From: Neurospora intermedia
Taxonomy: Eukaryota; Ascomycota; Sordariomycetes; Sordariales; Sordariaceae
DNA length: 64,000 bases
Direction: 5' to 3'
NCBI GenBank assembly: GCA_037102815.1
Contig: BTPP01000002.1
Coordinates: forward strand, 5,270,001-5,334,000
In this document: piece after piece, positions 42,845 through 54,022 of the stretch
How the letters are laid out: each line of letters begins with the position of its first letter
Position numbering within the stretch: the stretch's first letter is position 1
The notes under the pieces: generated by a model
The model's database searches: none
Told to the model about the DNA's origin: nothing
Seen by the model: only the letters and a program-made list of their open reading frames with translations
Translations under genes and position numbers: made by a program

Positions 42845-45079
42845 CTAATCCTCCAAATCCATCTCCTTCCCCTGCATCATCGTCTTTCCCTCCTCTTTCA
42901 AATTCTCCAGCGTCCGTCCAATCTTCTCAATCTTGCTCTTGACTGATCCCTGTCTGTCGGCGATCTCCACCTCAAACTCCTCCACCATCTTCCTCTTCGC
43001 CCTCCTGGCGTCCTTGATCCTCTTTACCACAGAGGTAAACTGGTCCAGGAACCAATCGCCCGCGTCGTCCCACTCGTCAATCTTCATGTGGGTAAAGAAC
43101 TCGGCTTGTTGAGCCGGAGGTTTGGTCTTGTAGTGTTGGAGTTTGTCTTCGAGGGTTGCGTCTGCTGGAGGACGGTCGTCTTGTTGGAGTTTGGTGGTGG
43201 CCTGAGCTTGTTGCTTAAGGGCCTCTTCTTGCGGGTCTTCGTCAAAGGACTGAGTGAGGAGGGTGGTATAGGGCATTTGGTAGAGTTGGGCGTCGTCATA
43301 GTCGAGGGTGGAAAGGCGGCGCTTTTTGGCCTGTTCTAGGATGGGCAATGGAGAGGCGACGGCGGGCTTTGGTGGTTGCTGTGGTTTTTGAACTTCCTTC
43401 TCCTTTGCCCGGCGACTGGTGGTTCGCGCCAGAGCAATCGAGGCGTCTTTGAGTTGGGGAGGGAGTGGCTGCTGGCTCGGTATCTGCGACGGGCGAAGAT
43501 GGCGCGAGCCGGACGCTTTAGGTGTGACGTTACCAGGCGACGAGGCGTCGATATCGAAGCCGCTGCTGCTGCTAGGGACAACCGCAGCTTGCGTGTTATT
43601 GAAGTTGGGTGTGGGAAGCGGTGGGGCTTCGGACTCGACGGGGGTGAGGTCGTCAAAGACGGTGCTGCGCTGATGTTGGATCTCATGCTTGCGCTGGCGT
43701 TCGCGTTCGCGTCGTTCGGCCTCCTTGCGGATCCGTTCCTTCTCCCTTTCCTGTTCGCGCAGACGCTCGTGTTCACGCTCACGGCGTAGACGTTGTTCGA
43801 TTCGGCTCTTCTCTAGATCCCCGCCGGCATCCGAGGACCTCCCTGGGGATTGCATGTCTGATGTGTAACCGCCCTGGCCACCTCTTACTGATCCTGCTTT
43901 CCTCGGGTCGCGGTGGGGAAGTCGTGCGCGCTGGAAGGCCCCAAGTTGTTTGGTGGGTGTCGAGTTGAAAGCTGCGCGATCACCCTCATATTCGTCCTCG
44001 ATCTTGATGGTCGGCTCCCGCTCCTTGGTGATAGCTTCGATGGTCTTGTTAAGGGCAACAGCATCGGGATCGTTGCGGCTTCGCGGGGCTTCAACCACGG
44101 TGAGGATACCACCTTCGCCGATAACAAATGGTAGGTTCTCATCGTGGTCGAGGGTTGGTCGTGCAGACTTGGGTTGTTGGGCGAGGGCTGGATGTTGTGC
44201 CTGGTTGTTTGAGCGAGGAAATGCAGTGTCGCTGTAGTGACGGCCCCGCACAAGCTGGGGGTGTTGAGCTCCGTTTACCTGGCGCTCGTGGGCACTCTCT
44301 GATCTTCCATCCCTGCTTTCATGGTCGCCAAATATGGACGCGACCGTTGAGTCCTCCCAGGCATTCGTCCGTTGGCCATTTTCGGGCGCTGAGGGTCTGC
44401 TTCGGTGCATTGGACGGGATGGGTGTCCCTGCGCAGGGAAGCTGACGGAGGAGGTAAGTTGGTGACTGCCGCCGGGAGCAGAAGAGGTTGAATTATTGCG
44501 ATCACCTCGCGACGCGGCTGCGGCAGCTCTTTGCTCTCTGGTGGGAGGCGTGTACACAGTCGGATTGAGCAGAGATGGCGTCACGGGTTGGTTGGGCTGT
44601 CGAGGTGGCCCTGGAATCGAGGGCATGCGTGAGGGAGGCCGTGAAATGTGGGCGCCCAATTGAGAAGGTTCTCTGGGTCGCTGTGCGGTTCTTGCCGAGG
44701 AAGCGCGCCGTACCGTATCGGCGGCCGTTCCTTCTGTTCGGACCGCATCTCTGGCGGCGGCGGGTACCGGTCCTGCGGGGCCCACCTCGGCGGCGCTCGT
44801 GCCTTCCAGCTTGAAGAACCCCGACATGGAAGCGGAAGGCGTCCCCGGTCTTCTTGTTGCCCCGTTTCGTGCCGTGTTGCGCTCGGTACGGTCACGGCCG
44901 TTGCGATCGGTCCGAGTCGGAGTGCCGCGCCTGTTTGGTGTGTCTGGTGTCCTTGGTGTTCCTGGTGCTCCTGGAGTTGTCGGTGTGCCTGGATCGCTGA
45001 AATTCCCGTCCTTGGTGAACATGCTCAATCCCCGCAGGGATTTCCGACTTGTAAGCGGTTTGGACGACGACGACATCAT
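42845..45079 (-). CDS. ECM11-domain protein (744 aa)
   Basis: Single exon. About 560 residues are low complexity: a GTPxTPGxPGTPRTP repeat near residues 31-55, Arg/Asn/Thr-rich stretches, and a long Glu/Arg coiled coil around 430-470 (RIEQRLRREREHERLREQ). The C-terminal 150 residues match the fungal ECM11 domain: DYDDAQLYQMPYTTLL, QQAEFFTHMKIDEWDDAG, DWFLDQFTSVVKRIKDAR and a final charged helix. In yeast Ecm11 is a SUMO-modified protein needed for synaptonemal complex assembly in meiosis; the filamentous-fungal homologues are much longer and their role is less clear. Nuclear location is inferred. Divergent from nbp35. Confidence 0.8.
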   Translation of the reverse strand: MMSSSSKPLTSRKSLRGLSMFTKDGNFSDPGTPTTPGAPGTPRTPDTPNRRGTPTRTDRNGRDRTERNTARNGATRRPGTPSASMSGFFKLEGTSAAEVGPAGPVPAAARDAVRTEGTAADTVRRASSARTAQRPREPSQLGAHISRPPSRMPSIPGPPRQPNQPVTPSLLNPTVYTPPTREQRAAAAASRGDRNNSTSSAPGGSHQLTSSVSFPAQGHPSRPMHRSRPSAPENGQRTNAWEDSTVASIFGDHESRDGRSESAHERQVNGAQHPQLVRGRHYSDTAFPRSNNQAQHPALAQQPKSARPTLDHDENLPFVIGEGGILTVVEAPRSRNDPDAVALNKTIEAITKEREPTIKIEDEYEGDRAAFNSTPTKQLGAFQRARLPHRDPRKAGSVRGGQGGYTSDMQSPGRSSDAGGDLEKSRIEQRLRREREHERLREQEREKERIRKEAERRERERQRKHEIQHQRSTVFDDLTPVESEAPPLPTPNFNNTQAAVVPSSSSGFDIDASSPGNVTPKASGSRHLRPSQIPSQQPLPPQLKDASIALARTTSRRAKEKEVQKPQQPPKPAVASPLPILEQAKKRRLSTLDYDDAQLYQMPYTTLLTQSFDEDPQEEALKQQAQATTKLQQDDRPPADATLEDKLQHYKTKPPAQQAEFFTHMKIDEWDDAGDWFLDQFTSVVKRIKDARRAKRKMVEEFEVEIADRQGSVKSKIEKIGRTLENLKEEGKTMMQGKEMDLED

Positions 45080-47130
45080 TTCTCTCTACCCCCGGTTGCC
45101 TCGCTTTCGCAAGGCTGACCTGAACGTCGCAAGGAGAGCTGCTGTCGGTTCACTTGACTCGTTGTTACCTGCTGGATCGCGCTGCAATGTTACCACACTC
45201 GACAATACGTGGGCGGCACCATAAGTGAGTGGTATGGCATCAACAGCAAAACAGAGCAGACAGACCTCCTCCGGCAGAGAGACGGAACAAGATGTGAGAA
45301 ATCACACACACTCACACACACACTAACTAACACTCACACACTTTAGCGAAAATCAAGCCGCGGTCGGGATTATTATCTTTTTTCGCAGCCGGCCATGGGC
45401 CATGGTTCCCCATTTGCTCCCCATAGGCCGCCCCATAGAGGCCATTGGGCTCGCGCCTCTCATTCGACGATGCGGTTGGGCTGGAAGCGAGTGGACACAC
45501 AATCCGACCGTCCATGGAGACTTTTCGTGCTGCGACCTGCATCAGCGGCCATGCGCGGAGGTCAGGAGCGGAGGCGGTGCGGAGGCGCCGATATACTGGA
45601 CTGGCGAATGGTGTATTTCAAGGCCGTGACCCGCCCCGATTTGTCCTCACTCAGCACTAGCTCGGCGCGCTAGACTTCGACATTTCCCAACCACGCGCCG
45701 TCTGACCAGAATTTGGAAGGTGGGTGACGGCCGTACTGCAGGGTCCATCTCTCACCCGAACCTGAGCTTGTGCAGCTTGGTCCCGGTTTATTCAGTCAAC
45801 TCGTTCCCTCCGTAGGCCAATTCTGACTCTGATCTCTCATCGTGGTACTTGGCAGAAAAGTGATGTAATGGCGCTAGAGAAGAAAAAGAAACAAATGGAG
45901 CTGCCTGGGCCGCCTCGGCGCTGGACTTGTCTATCTGTCTACGGTAGGTATTTGCTTCCGAAGGTTACGGCACGATCACATATCATCTGTGGCCAACTGG
46001 ATGGAGCAAATGGTCCATCCACCAGTTTGTTGGCTGTTGGCTGTTGGATCATCAAGGTATCATGGTGTACACTCTAGTGGTGCTCGATACCACTCCAGAT
46101 CTTTGATAGCATCCAATCACACGTTGAGCGCATCTGATATTCGATCTGTTCAGGACACAAGAACGCCGCTTCACCAGTGGATAACGAAAGCCTTGCCCAA
46201 CGACGGCCAGGTACCGGCGGAGTCAGTTCCAGGCCCGAACCGCAAGTCCACTTGATGAAGTCGGGATGTCCTGGCTGTCTCGGAGCAAGGCTCTCAGCCC
46301 TAGACATTTCAAAATCTTTGTATCATTGGGGGAAAATAGCACCATCGATATCATCTTGACAAGAAAAACATAGAGAGAAAATGGCCCTCGAAGCTGTTGA
46401 TAGAACAGTATAGATGGTATGGTTTCGGTCCAAGCCAACCTTCTATCTTATGTAAATACAAATTATGGGACGGGGTCAAAGCGGCACGCGACCTGTCATC
46501 CGACCGAGCTACTGTACAGTGCTAACGAGGGGAGATGTCTTCAACTTGTCTTTACATCGAAATTGTATGATTCCCATACTAGTTGTGTTCTTCAAGCAAT
46601 GAAGATGGACCACGACCTTCACATTCCTCTTTTCTCTTAACCAACTTAGAAACCCCATGACGAACAAAAGATCTAGCAAAAGCTTCAACAGGGCGAGCAA
46701 GGGCAGTCCTGTTCCGCGATCGGTGGAGGCAGGATTCCGGGTAGGTGTCCCGTGTTAGCGGCCCCGCCTTGCCGCGAAAATCGGAGGCAAGTCGGGTACC
46801 TAACCACCTAACGTCCATGTAAGGTGGTGCCCGTACCTCCGTGCACGATAAGATAAGCCCCGCCGCCAAAAGTCGAGTGGAGTGGAGGGGAGGCGAATGG
46901 CGTTGACTCTATAGACTAATTCTAAGCCCGATTTCTAAGCAGCTGTTAAATCATTCTTCCTATATCGACGACAAGCCCAATATTATATCGATATTTGACC
47001 ATACATATAAACCGACCAGCGCGTCGACTACAACGACACCTACCTAAAGTCTCATTCACGATATACCAACATACACCCAAGACCAACATAGTTGCGCGAT
47101 CGACTTAGCTCCGCCAGCCAAATCTTCAAA
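45080..47130. other. Divergent intergenic region between ECM11-domain gene and nbp35
   Basis: 2.05 kb with no supported gene. It contains a CA-rich microsatellite at 45303-45342 and several short AT- and GC-rich blocks. Open frames here lack coding character. Confidence 0.55.
45303..45342 (+). repeat. CA-rich microsatellite
   Basis: Imperfect run of CACACACA, CTCACACA and CTAACTAACA units in the 5' region of the ECM11-domain gene. Confidence 0.85.
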
Positions 47131-48165
47131 ATGGCTCCCTCCCTCGAGGCCGAGCCCGACTCCGTCGCCTCCGTCCTCGCCAACCCGCAAAAGCCCCAAC
47201 TCGTCGCCCCCGAACCCGAACACTGTCCCGGCCCCGAATCCCAACAAGCCGGCACCGCCGACTCCTGCGCCGGGTGTCCGAACCAAGCCATCTGCGCCAC
47301 CGCGCCCAAAGGTCCCGACCCCGACATCCCTTTGATCACCGCGCGTCTTTCGGGCGTCAAGCACAAGATCTTGATCCTCTCCGGCAAGGGCGGCGTCGGC
47401 AAGTCCACATTTACCAGTCTACTAGCGCATGCCTTTGCGACCAATGCGGAACAAACGGTGGGCGTGATGGATACCGATATCTGCGGCCCTTCGATACCGA
47501 AGATGTTGGGCGTGGAGGGGGAGACGATTCATGTGTCCAGCACGGGCTGGAGTCCAGCGTGGGCAATGGACAATCTGGCTGTCATGAGCATCCAGTTCAT
47601 GCTGCCGAACCGCGACGACGCGATCATTTGGCGCGGGCCCAAGAAGAACGGCTTGATCAAGCAGTTTCTGAAGGATGTGGAATGGGGTGATATGGACTTT
47701 TTGCTAGTGGACACGCCGCCCGGCACGTCGGATGAGCACTTGAGCGTGAACACGTACCTGAAAGAGAGCGGGATTGATGGCGCCGTGATGGTTACCACGC
47801 CGCAGGAAGTGTCCCTGTTGGATGTCAGGAAGGAGATTGATTTCTGCCGGAAGGCGGGGATCAAGGTGCTGGGATTGGTTGAGAATATGAGCGGGTTTGT
47901 GTGCCCCAAGTGCACGCACGAGAGCGAGATCTTTAAGGCGACGACGGGTGGTGGGAGGAAGCTGGCGGAGGAGATGGGGATTCCGTTTTTGGGGAGCGTG
48001 CCGCTTGATCCGAGGATTGGCATGGCATGCGATTATGGCGAGAGCTTCTTTGATAGCTTCCCGGATAGCCCGGCGTGTAGGGCCTTGAAGGGGGTGGTCA
48101 AGGGGCTGGCGACAGAGATGGGGTTGGATCCGGAGGTGGTGATGCCGGAGCAGGATGACGCTTGA
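47131..48165 (+). CDS. nbp35: Cytosolic Fe-S cluster assembly factor NBP35 (344 aa)
   Basis: Intronless. The ATG at 47131 (CAAAATGGCT, a strong Neurospora context) is chosen over the in-frame ATG at 47092. N-terminal cysteines C32, C46, C49 and C55 have the C-x13-C-x2-C-x5-C spacing of Nbp35, which binds a stable [4Fe-4S] cluster and separates it from Cfd1. The MRP/MinD P-loop GKGGVGKST is near 86-94, with [27 protein letters not shown], and the C-terminal GFVCPKC bridging-cluster motif. It works with Cfd1 as the scaffold for cytosolic and nuclear Fe-S proteins. Convergent with the GMF gene, 308 bp apart. Confidence 0.95.
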   Translation: MAPSLEAEPDSVASVLANPQKPQLVAPEPEHCPGPESQQAGTADSCAGCPNQAICATAPKGPDPDIPLITARLSGVKHKILILSGKGGVGKSTFTSLLAHAFATNAEQTVGVMDTDICGPSIPKMLGVEGETIHVSSTGWSPAWAMDNLAVMSIQFMLPNRDDAIIWRGPKKNGLIKQFLKDVEWGDMDFLLVDTPPGTSDEHLSVNTYLKESGIDGAVMVTTPQEVSLLDVRKEIDFCRKAGIKVLGLVENMSGFVCPKCTHESEIFKATTGGGRKLAEEMGIPFLGSVPLDPRIGMACDYGESFFDSFPDSPACRALKGVVKGLATEMGLDPEVVMPEQDDA

Positions 48166-48473
48166 GCGGAGTATTGGTCATAGCATGGGTGGAGTTCAGG
48201 TACTGCTTTTTGGCTTCGTGTGCTTGGGATATCACGGCGTTTATATAACGAGAAGATCATGAATGATCTAGCATCTGGGTGCACTTTGCCTTCCCAATCC
48301 AATTAGCCTCCCTTTGCTTGTGATTCACCCCAATCGCCAGCTCTGTGTGAAAATATCACCGGGCCCTGTTGATCGCTCTGGAGACCAACCTTTGTGTCTG
48401 TCCATCCGTGTTTAAGCTGTCAGCTCGGCGCCCCCTACTGTCCTTTCCTCGGCCTGCCTTTACTGTCACACGT
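48166..48473. other. Convergent spacer between nbp35 and GMF gene
   Basis: 308 bases holding the two 3' flanks; nothing else seen. Confidence 0.6.
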
Positions 48474-49248
48474 CTAAGCAGCCCCAAGCTTAGCCGGAAT
48501 CTCTTCCAGCTCTTCCGGCGACTCGATATCAATAATCTTGGTCACCTCGCTCGTGTTGCGCATTAGCTCCTTAGCGCCCGCGTACAACATGCGCATGGCG
48601 CTGTTGCATGTCGAGGGCATGTAGTAGAGCATGACGTAGGGCACCGATAGTCGGCCGGAGGGCTGTTCCACGTCCATTGTCAGTCGCAGTTCTCATCTGT
48701 TCCATTACACCCAGCCATTCTTCGAAAAGACAGGTGGCTATATGTTTAACGAGCAGGGCGACGAGTAGGGCGGCTTACAAGAGTTAGGGGATAACTCAAC
48801 AGCACAAATCTTGGGCTATGATCAGGCAGGTCATCGCCGATTTCCTCGAGGGTCTTGTATACAACTTTGTCGTCGTCTTGCTTGATTTCTTTGGTTGTCT
48901 TATCGATCAGGTCTGTTTTGCGCAATAAATCGATTAGTTCTTGACTTGCTATACCGGTACCAGAGACAGAGTCAGGGGAGTAAGGGGACAATGGGAACAT
49001 ACATACAGATGACGGCCTGGGGGTCGTTGGAGCGCGAAGTCCCGAGGCGGAACTTGCGCAGGTGGTCTTTGGTTTCTTGGGAGAAAGTGTAAAGTCTTGC
49101 TTCGGAGGCCTGGCATTCTTGGCATCAGCTGTGGTTCTTGAGAGTCTCGAGAAGCTGCTTTCTTTCAAGAGCTTGGAAGCTGGAGAGAGGAGCTGGTGGT
49201 GTGGATGGATCGGATGTTGCGACAGGTAGGAGAGCGGCGGCGCACCAT
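48474..49248 (-). CDS. Glia maturation factor, ADF/cofilin family (142 aa)
   Basis: Minus-strand exons 49248-49246 (ATG only), 49109-49007, 48912-48779 and 48662-48474. The product reads MASEARLYTFSQETK, KFRLGTSRSNDPQAVIY, DLPDHSPRFVLLSYPLTL, PSGRLSVPYVMLYYMPSTC, LYAGAKELMRNTSEV: a complete GMF with the usual length. GMF binds the Arp2/3 complex, inhibits actin nucleation and removes branches; the yeast homologue is Gmf1/Aim7. The reading frame upstream of GCC-TCC (49109) is closed within a few codons, so the start must be in another exon. The only fitting ATG before a GT is at 49248, followed by a GTGCGC donor. That first exon is the uncertain part. Confidence 0.88.
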
Positions 49249-49820
49249 TGTGAAGATCTGTTTTCAAGTCGGTCGGACACGTAAGATTCGGACGGTAAAA
49301 GGAAGAGGTCGCGAGGTAAATCGAACGGGGAACAGGCAATGTCGCAAAGCTTAGGGATAGCAAAAGAGTTGAAGCTCGAAAAGATGTCGCATTGAGCTGT
49401 CCTGTCGAAGACACCGCCCTCGTTCAGGCTCCCGTCGGCCCCGCATGGCATCACTGCCAAGTCCACGGCTCAACAGCTAAGGTATCTGCCCCGTAGCGTA
49501 AGCTGTTATCGATTTCTCGCTGATGGCGGGGCTGTCCCGGCCATTGACCCGCGGAAGCTTAACAGCTCGACCCGCTAAAACAGAGCGGGGAAGCCGCCGC
49601 CTGGCCTCCTTCCCTGGGCGGGGATCGTGTTAATGGACGGCGATGGCAGGCACCAGTGCCGCGACCGCGCATCGGGCAACACAAGCCGGTGACCCGACCT
49701 CATTCCCGTTGCGGTTGTGATCTTGCAGTGGGCTTCCCTCTCAATCCTCTCTTCTGTTATTTCAATCTCAAAAATCTGTCTTGTCTGACAAGACAAACTT
49801 CTGCTGAACATAAAACATTC
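49249..49820. other. Divergent promoter of GMF and MoCF-domain genes
   Basis: 572 bases between two divergent starts; GC-rich middle part. No gene seen. Confidence 0.55.
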
Positions 49821-51219
49821 ATGTTCTCTCGTTTATCCCAGGTTGCTCGGCACTTGTTACGGCCAGCGATAACGTCATTTGTTGCCCCATCAACATCAGC
49901 TCCGCGCCGGACTTCAACAGCATTCTTCAACAGCATTATGGGTTCAACAATCACGGCAGATGAGCGCAATGCGCGGACTATCCACACAGCAGCGTGTTTG
50001 ATTATTGGTGATGAGGTTTTGGGTGGAAAGGCAGGTCCAGTCAATACGTGCTAGTAGGGTGATAGCCGAAAATGAGACTAACAGCTGTTCTTTGTTGTTG
50101 TGTAGACCAAGGATGTGAGTCGAGAACTCGTAAATTTTTGCCCTGACGCGTCAATGCTGACTTACTACAGACTAATTCCAATTATATGGCAAAATGGTGC
50201 TTCAATCTGGGAATTGTGAGTTCCAACCGTTCACTCCAGTGTCCCGGGAAGAACCAAGCTCACTGTAGATGCCCCCTATCAGAATCTCAAAAGGATCGAA
50301 GTCATCGCCGACGACGAAGATGAAATTGTCGAGGCTGTCCGCCGTATGAGTGACCGCTATGACTTTGTAGTCACCAGGTACTACCAACACCGAGTTTTCT
50401 TCGAGTGTCCAGGACGCATCATTGACCTCATTGAACAATAGCGGAGGCATCGGCCCCACCCACGACGACATTACCTACCAATCGATAGCCAAAGCTTTCG
50501 GCCTGCCTCTCAAGCTGAACGAAGAGGCTTTTGAACTCATGAAGAAGCTTTCTGTTCCCCGCAAGGGCGAGCCACCGTTCAACTGGGACGAGCCCTCGCC
50601 CGTTCTCACCGCAAAGCTCCGTATGGTGGAGCTACCGACAGACGTCAACAGAGACCCGGCGAAGCAGTTCCTCTTTCCTTGCAAGGAACTTTGGGTGCCA
50701 GTTGCGGTGGTCAATGGGAATGTGCATATCTTGCCGGGCGTGCCTAGGTTATGTATGGTTTTCATGGAATATCGAAGCAGTGTCGAGGAAGATTATTGAA
50801 GGCAAACGCTAACAGATGTTTCACAGTCGAGAAACTCCTAGACGGCCTCAAGCCTTCCATCCAACCGCGCCTAGTCGATCCCGACGGCAAAGGTATTAAC
50901 AGAGTTACCATCTCCACGCCACTCCCTGAGAGCGCTATTGCAGCTTACCTCACCGAGCTGGCAGCGAGAGTTGAGCCCAAGGGCGTCAAGGTTGGAAGCT
51001 ACCCCAGATGGGGTGATAAGCATAACACAGTTACCCTTGTTGGAAAGTGAGTCTTTACCTTCTATTGCACCTTTTCCCTTGCACCTCGATGAAGCGCGGC
51101 AGCTAATTATACCTGTCTACAGAGACAAAGACTTTCTTAACTCCATCGCCCCCGAAGTCAGCCACTACGTCAAAGGCCAGATCGTGACTACCGAAAGCGA
51201 GGACGACACTAGTAGTTAG
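49821..51219 (+). CDS. MoCF/CinA-type molybdopterin-binding domain protein (328 aa)
   Basis: Seven exons: 49821-50030, 50106-50114, 50171-50215, 50283-50377, 50442-50752, 50827-51046 and 51123-51219. The total is 987 nt, exactly in frame. Intron 1 has a GC donor (AAG|GCAGGT) and exon 2 is only 9 nt (Thr-Lys-Asp). The N-terminus (FSRLSQVARHLLRPAI) looks like a mitochondrial presequence; a second ATG at codon 40 (MGSTITADERN) would give a cytosolic form. The domain shows [43 protein letters not shown] and FPCKELWVPVAVVNGNVHILPGVPRLFEKLL, typical of MoaB/CinA-type domains also found in FAD synthase relatives. The catalytic role in fungi is unclear; FAD, NAD or molybdopterin metabolism are candidates. 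Confidence 0.9.
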
Positions 51220-53101
51220 GGAATACAACGTGCCAAACGTCGCGGAGGTTGGAAAGAGAAGAGTGGTTGAGAAGGGTTTGCGCGTGCGACTTTAGGCTTT
51301 AGACTTTGACAGCACACAGGAGCGGTTAGGTTTTTGTCTCGGAGGGAAAGGAGTTAAAGCGCACTAGAAGATCATAAGCGACATCTATCTATGGGTTGAT
51401 GAGGACTAGACGAATAAAGCGAGCGCCGAGCATGGACTTGATCACATCAATACTCATTACAAAGAGGAACGCACATGTACTACGGTTGAAGCGCTGATGC
51501 AGTGTTGAGTAAAAGTCAGTAGATAGACAGATAAGATGTACCCTACCTTACCTTAATCACTTCCGTAGTCTCCTCCCCTCAAGGCATTTAATTTCAAGGA
51601 AATAGTGCCAGTCTTACAACGGCTTGATACCGTGCGCGAAGTGTACCTTAAGACCTACCTACCATCCAACCCACCTACCAACCTATCCCCACCTAACAAC
51701 AAGCAACCTCAGACAGCAATGCAGTGACTACCCACACATGGCAAGTTTTATGATAGGGCGAATAATCAGTGTATTGTGTAGTTATATAGTATAATGGTTG
51801 ACAACTAAGGCCGATCGATGATGGGTTCAACATCCTTCTTTACCTAAGACTGGCCGCCGCTTGCCTTGATGTCCATCCGTCATATTACCGTTTATCATTT
51901 GTCAGCCGGCCGCGTGTGCTCAAGTTGTTTGTTGCCCGAGAAGGCTTCAGCCTTGTTGGGTCATATGGTCATATGCAAGGCCAATGTCCCGGCAGGAATC
52001 ACTCATTGCAGTGATGACTACCTAGACGAGCAGCTGTGGACTCTCAACAGTCCATGTCCATGGATTCCAGACACTACCTACAGCCATGCACATCACGACA
52101 TTGGAGCACCCAAGACATTCAATCAACGAGGATAAGGTTTTCGACCGCTTGACAACTGGCAGCCACCAACCACCAACTACGTGTCCACCTCATGCATACT
52201 TTTAGAGTATGTGAGACATACGAATATCGTGAGGAAACACACTCGGAGCAGGCACCATCGAAGATAACGAAAAAGGCAGAAGGTTTAGTAAGAATGAATT
52301 ACAAATAAACGGTTTTCTTTCGAGAGTTTGCAAACCCAGTATCGATCAGAATCCCCACCATGACATGACATCCATAGCAAGTACAGTTCTCTCGCGGATA
52401 AACGACTCCCAAAATGTGTAAAGTGAAAAAAGGTAGTAGAAAGAAGTACTTGATCACAAAATCCGCGGATCGTGAAACACGGACAGAAACGTGCCAACAA
52501 AAACCCCAGACAGACCACCAGACCAGACCAGACAGAACCAGGATTATACCAAACCAAAACCAACCAACCCCTTCGCCGAACCAACCAGACCGAACCCAGC
52601 CTTCCTTCTTCCCTCGGCGACCTCTTCCAGACGCTGATAGAGAAACCGACCACGCCTCACGAACGCCAAGGAGCGAATTGTAGCAGCGGCGGTGTGATAT
52701 TAAAAACCCAGCGGCCGGTTGGTAACTGAAGGCAACTTTTTCAAGTCGCTCAGCTCATCCGCATAAGTGCCACTGCAACAAATGCCCACAAAATGCAAAG
52801 AATGTGTGTGCCCGGTCCCGGTTCCTAACCCCCTTCTCGCCTGAAATGCCTCCAAACGCGGATATTCCTTCCGCTGGTCCCGTGGTCCTGAGCCCGACTG
52901 GTTACCGTACGTGAGCTAAGGTATAGGCGTGGCCGTCCGATATGGCTTTTGTGTTTCGGTTGTTTGCACATCCATGTCGTCTATAAAGTCCGGATTTTGT
53001 GTGTGCGTATGTGTGTGTGTGTGATCGTCCATCTCTTCATTGCAAACGTGTCCCAATTCTTTTAACTCCCCGCTTGCTCTTCCCCTATTGGTTTCGATCA
53101 T
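51220..53101. other. Convergent spacer before ras-1
   Basis: 1.9 kb of 3' flank. A CAGAC/CCAGAC-rich low-complexity stretch lies at about 52505-52620, and a GT run (TGTGTGTGTG) at about 53010-53024. The open frame at 51866-52135 has no coding character. No gene supported. Confidence 0.55.
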
Positions 53102-54022
53102 TCACATCATTATGCACTTGGCGCAGCAGCCTGCTTGGACGTCCTCGTCACCGACGTCCATCTGCTTAACCGCCCCGTTGTTGTTGGCGAATGAGGTGCC
53201 GCCGACCTTCTCGCCAAGCTTCTTGTCCTCCTTCCTGATTTCGCGGACGAGATCGTAGAAAGCGTTCTCAACGTTGTGTTGTGTCTTGGCGGAAGTCTCG
53301 ATGTACTTGGTACCGAACTCGGCGGCGAGAGCTTGTCCCTCTGTTACAAAGTGTTGTCAGCGTACTGTCCTGGCCCTCCCAAGGATAAAGAAGTGAAAAC
53401 CTACCCTGCTCCGAAACAACGCGCTCTCCCCTCAAATCGTACTTGTTTCCGACGATGATCATGGGGAACGAGTCCCTGTCCTTGACCCTAAGAATCTGTT
53501 GCTGGTAGATCCGGATTTCCTCAAAGCTTTCCCTCGAGTTGATGGCGAAAACGAGCAGGAAGCCTTCACCAGTGCGCATGTATTGCTCGCGCATGGCGGA
53601 GTACTCTTCTTGGCCGGCGGTATCTAGAATGTCGAGAAGGGCGACCTCATTGTCGATGGTGCATTGCTTGCGGTACGAATCTATTGAGCTCCAAGTTAGT
53701 CTACGCTTCACTAGGCCACAACCACGACCAAGATAGTTGGAACGTGGATTGAGAGGGTCCAGTTTTGTAACGCACCCTCGATTGTAGGATCATATTCGTC
53801 AAGGAAGTGACCTTGGATTAGCTGGATGGTAAGGCACGATTTACCGACACCACCGCCACCGACAACCACCAGCTTGTATTCTCTTGTGAACTGCGAAAAG
53901 GGGAAGAGAGCGATGTCAGCCAAATGAAATGCCGCAAGCAATTGAACCCAAAGAGTACACCTCAATCATGGAGGGCGAAATGAATGATGATGGCTTGCGG
54001 AGCGACTTACCTTGTTGGCCAT
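53102..54022 (-). CDS. ras-1: Ras GTPase RAS-1 (213 aa)
   Basis: Exons (minus) 54022-54011, 53890-53776, 53680-53405 and 53340-53102; introns 120, 95 and 64 bp. Canonical Ras motifs: GGGGVGKS (P-loop, residues 15-22), YDPTIEDSY (switch I effector), [18 protein letters not shown] (switch II), NKYD, and ETSAK. The C-terminus has a CC pair and ends in the CaaX box CIMM, so the protein is farnesylated and probably palmitoylated at the plasma membrane. Ras signals to cAMP/PKA and MAP-kinase paths in fungal growth and, in Neurospora, to circadian conidiation banding. Residue 79 is Thr; the classic N. crassa band (bd) allele is ras-1 T79I, so this copy is wild type there. The symbol rests on that numbering and the 213-aa length. 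Confidence 0.92.

Noticed and set aside
43376-45224. Plus-strand frames opposite the ECM11-domain gene
   Set aside because: Antisense shadows of a GC-rich, repetitive coding region.
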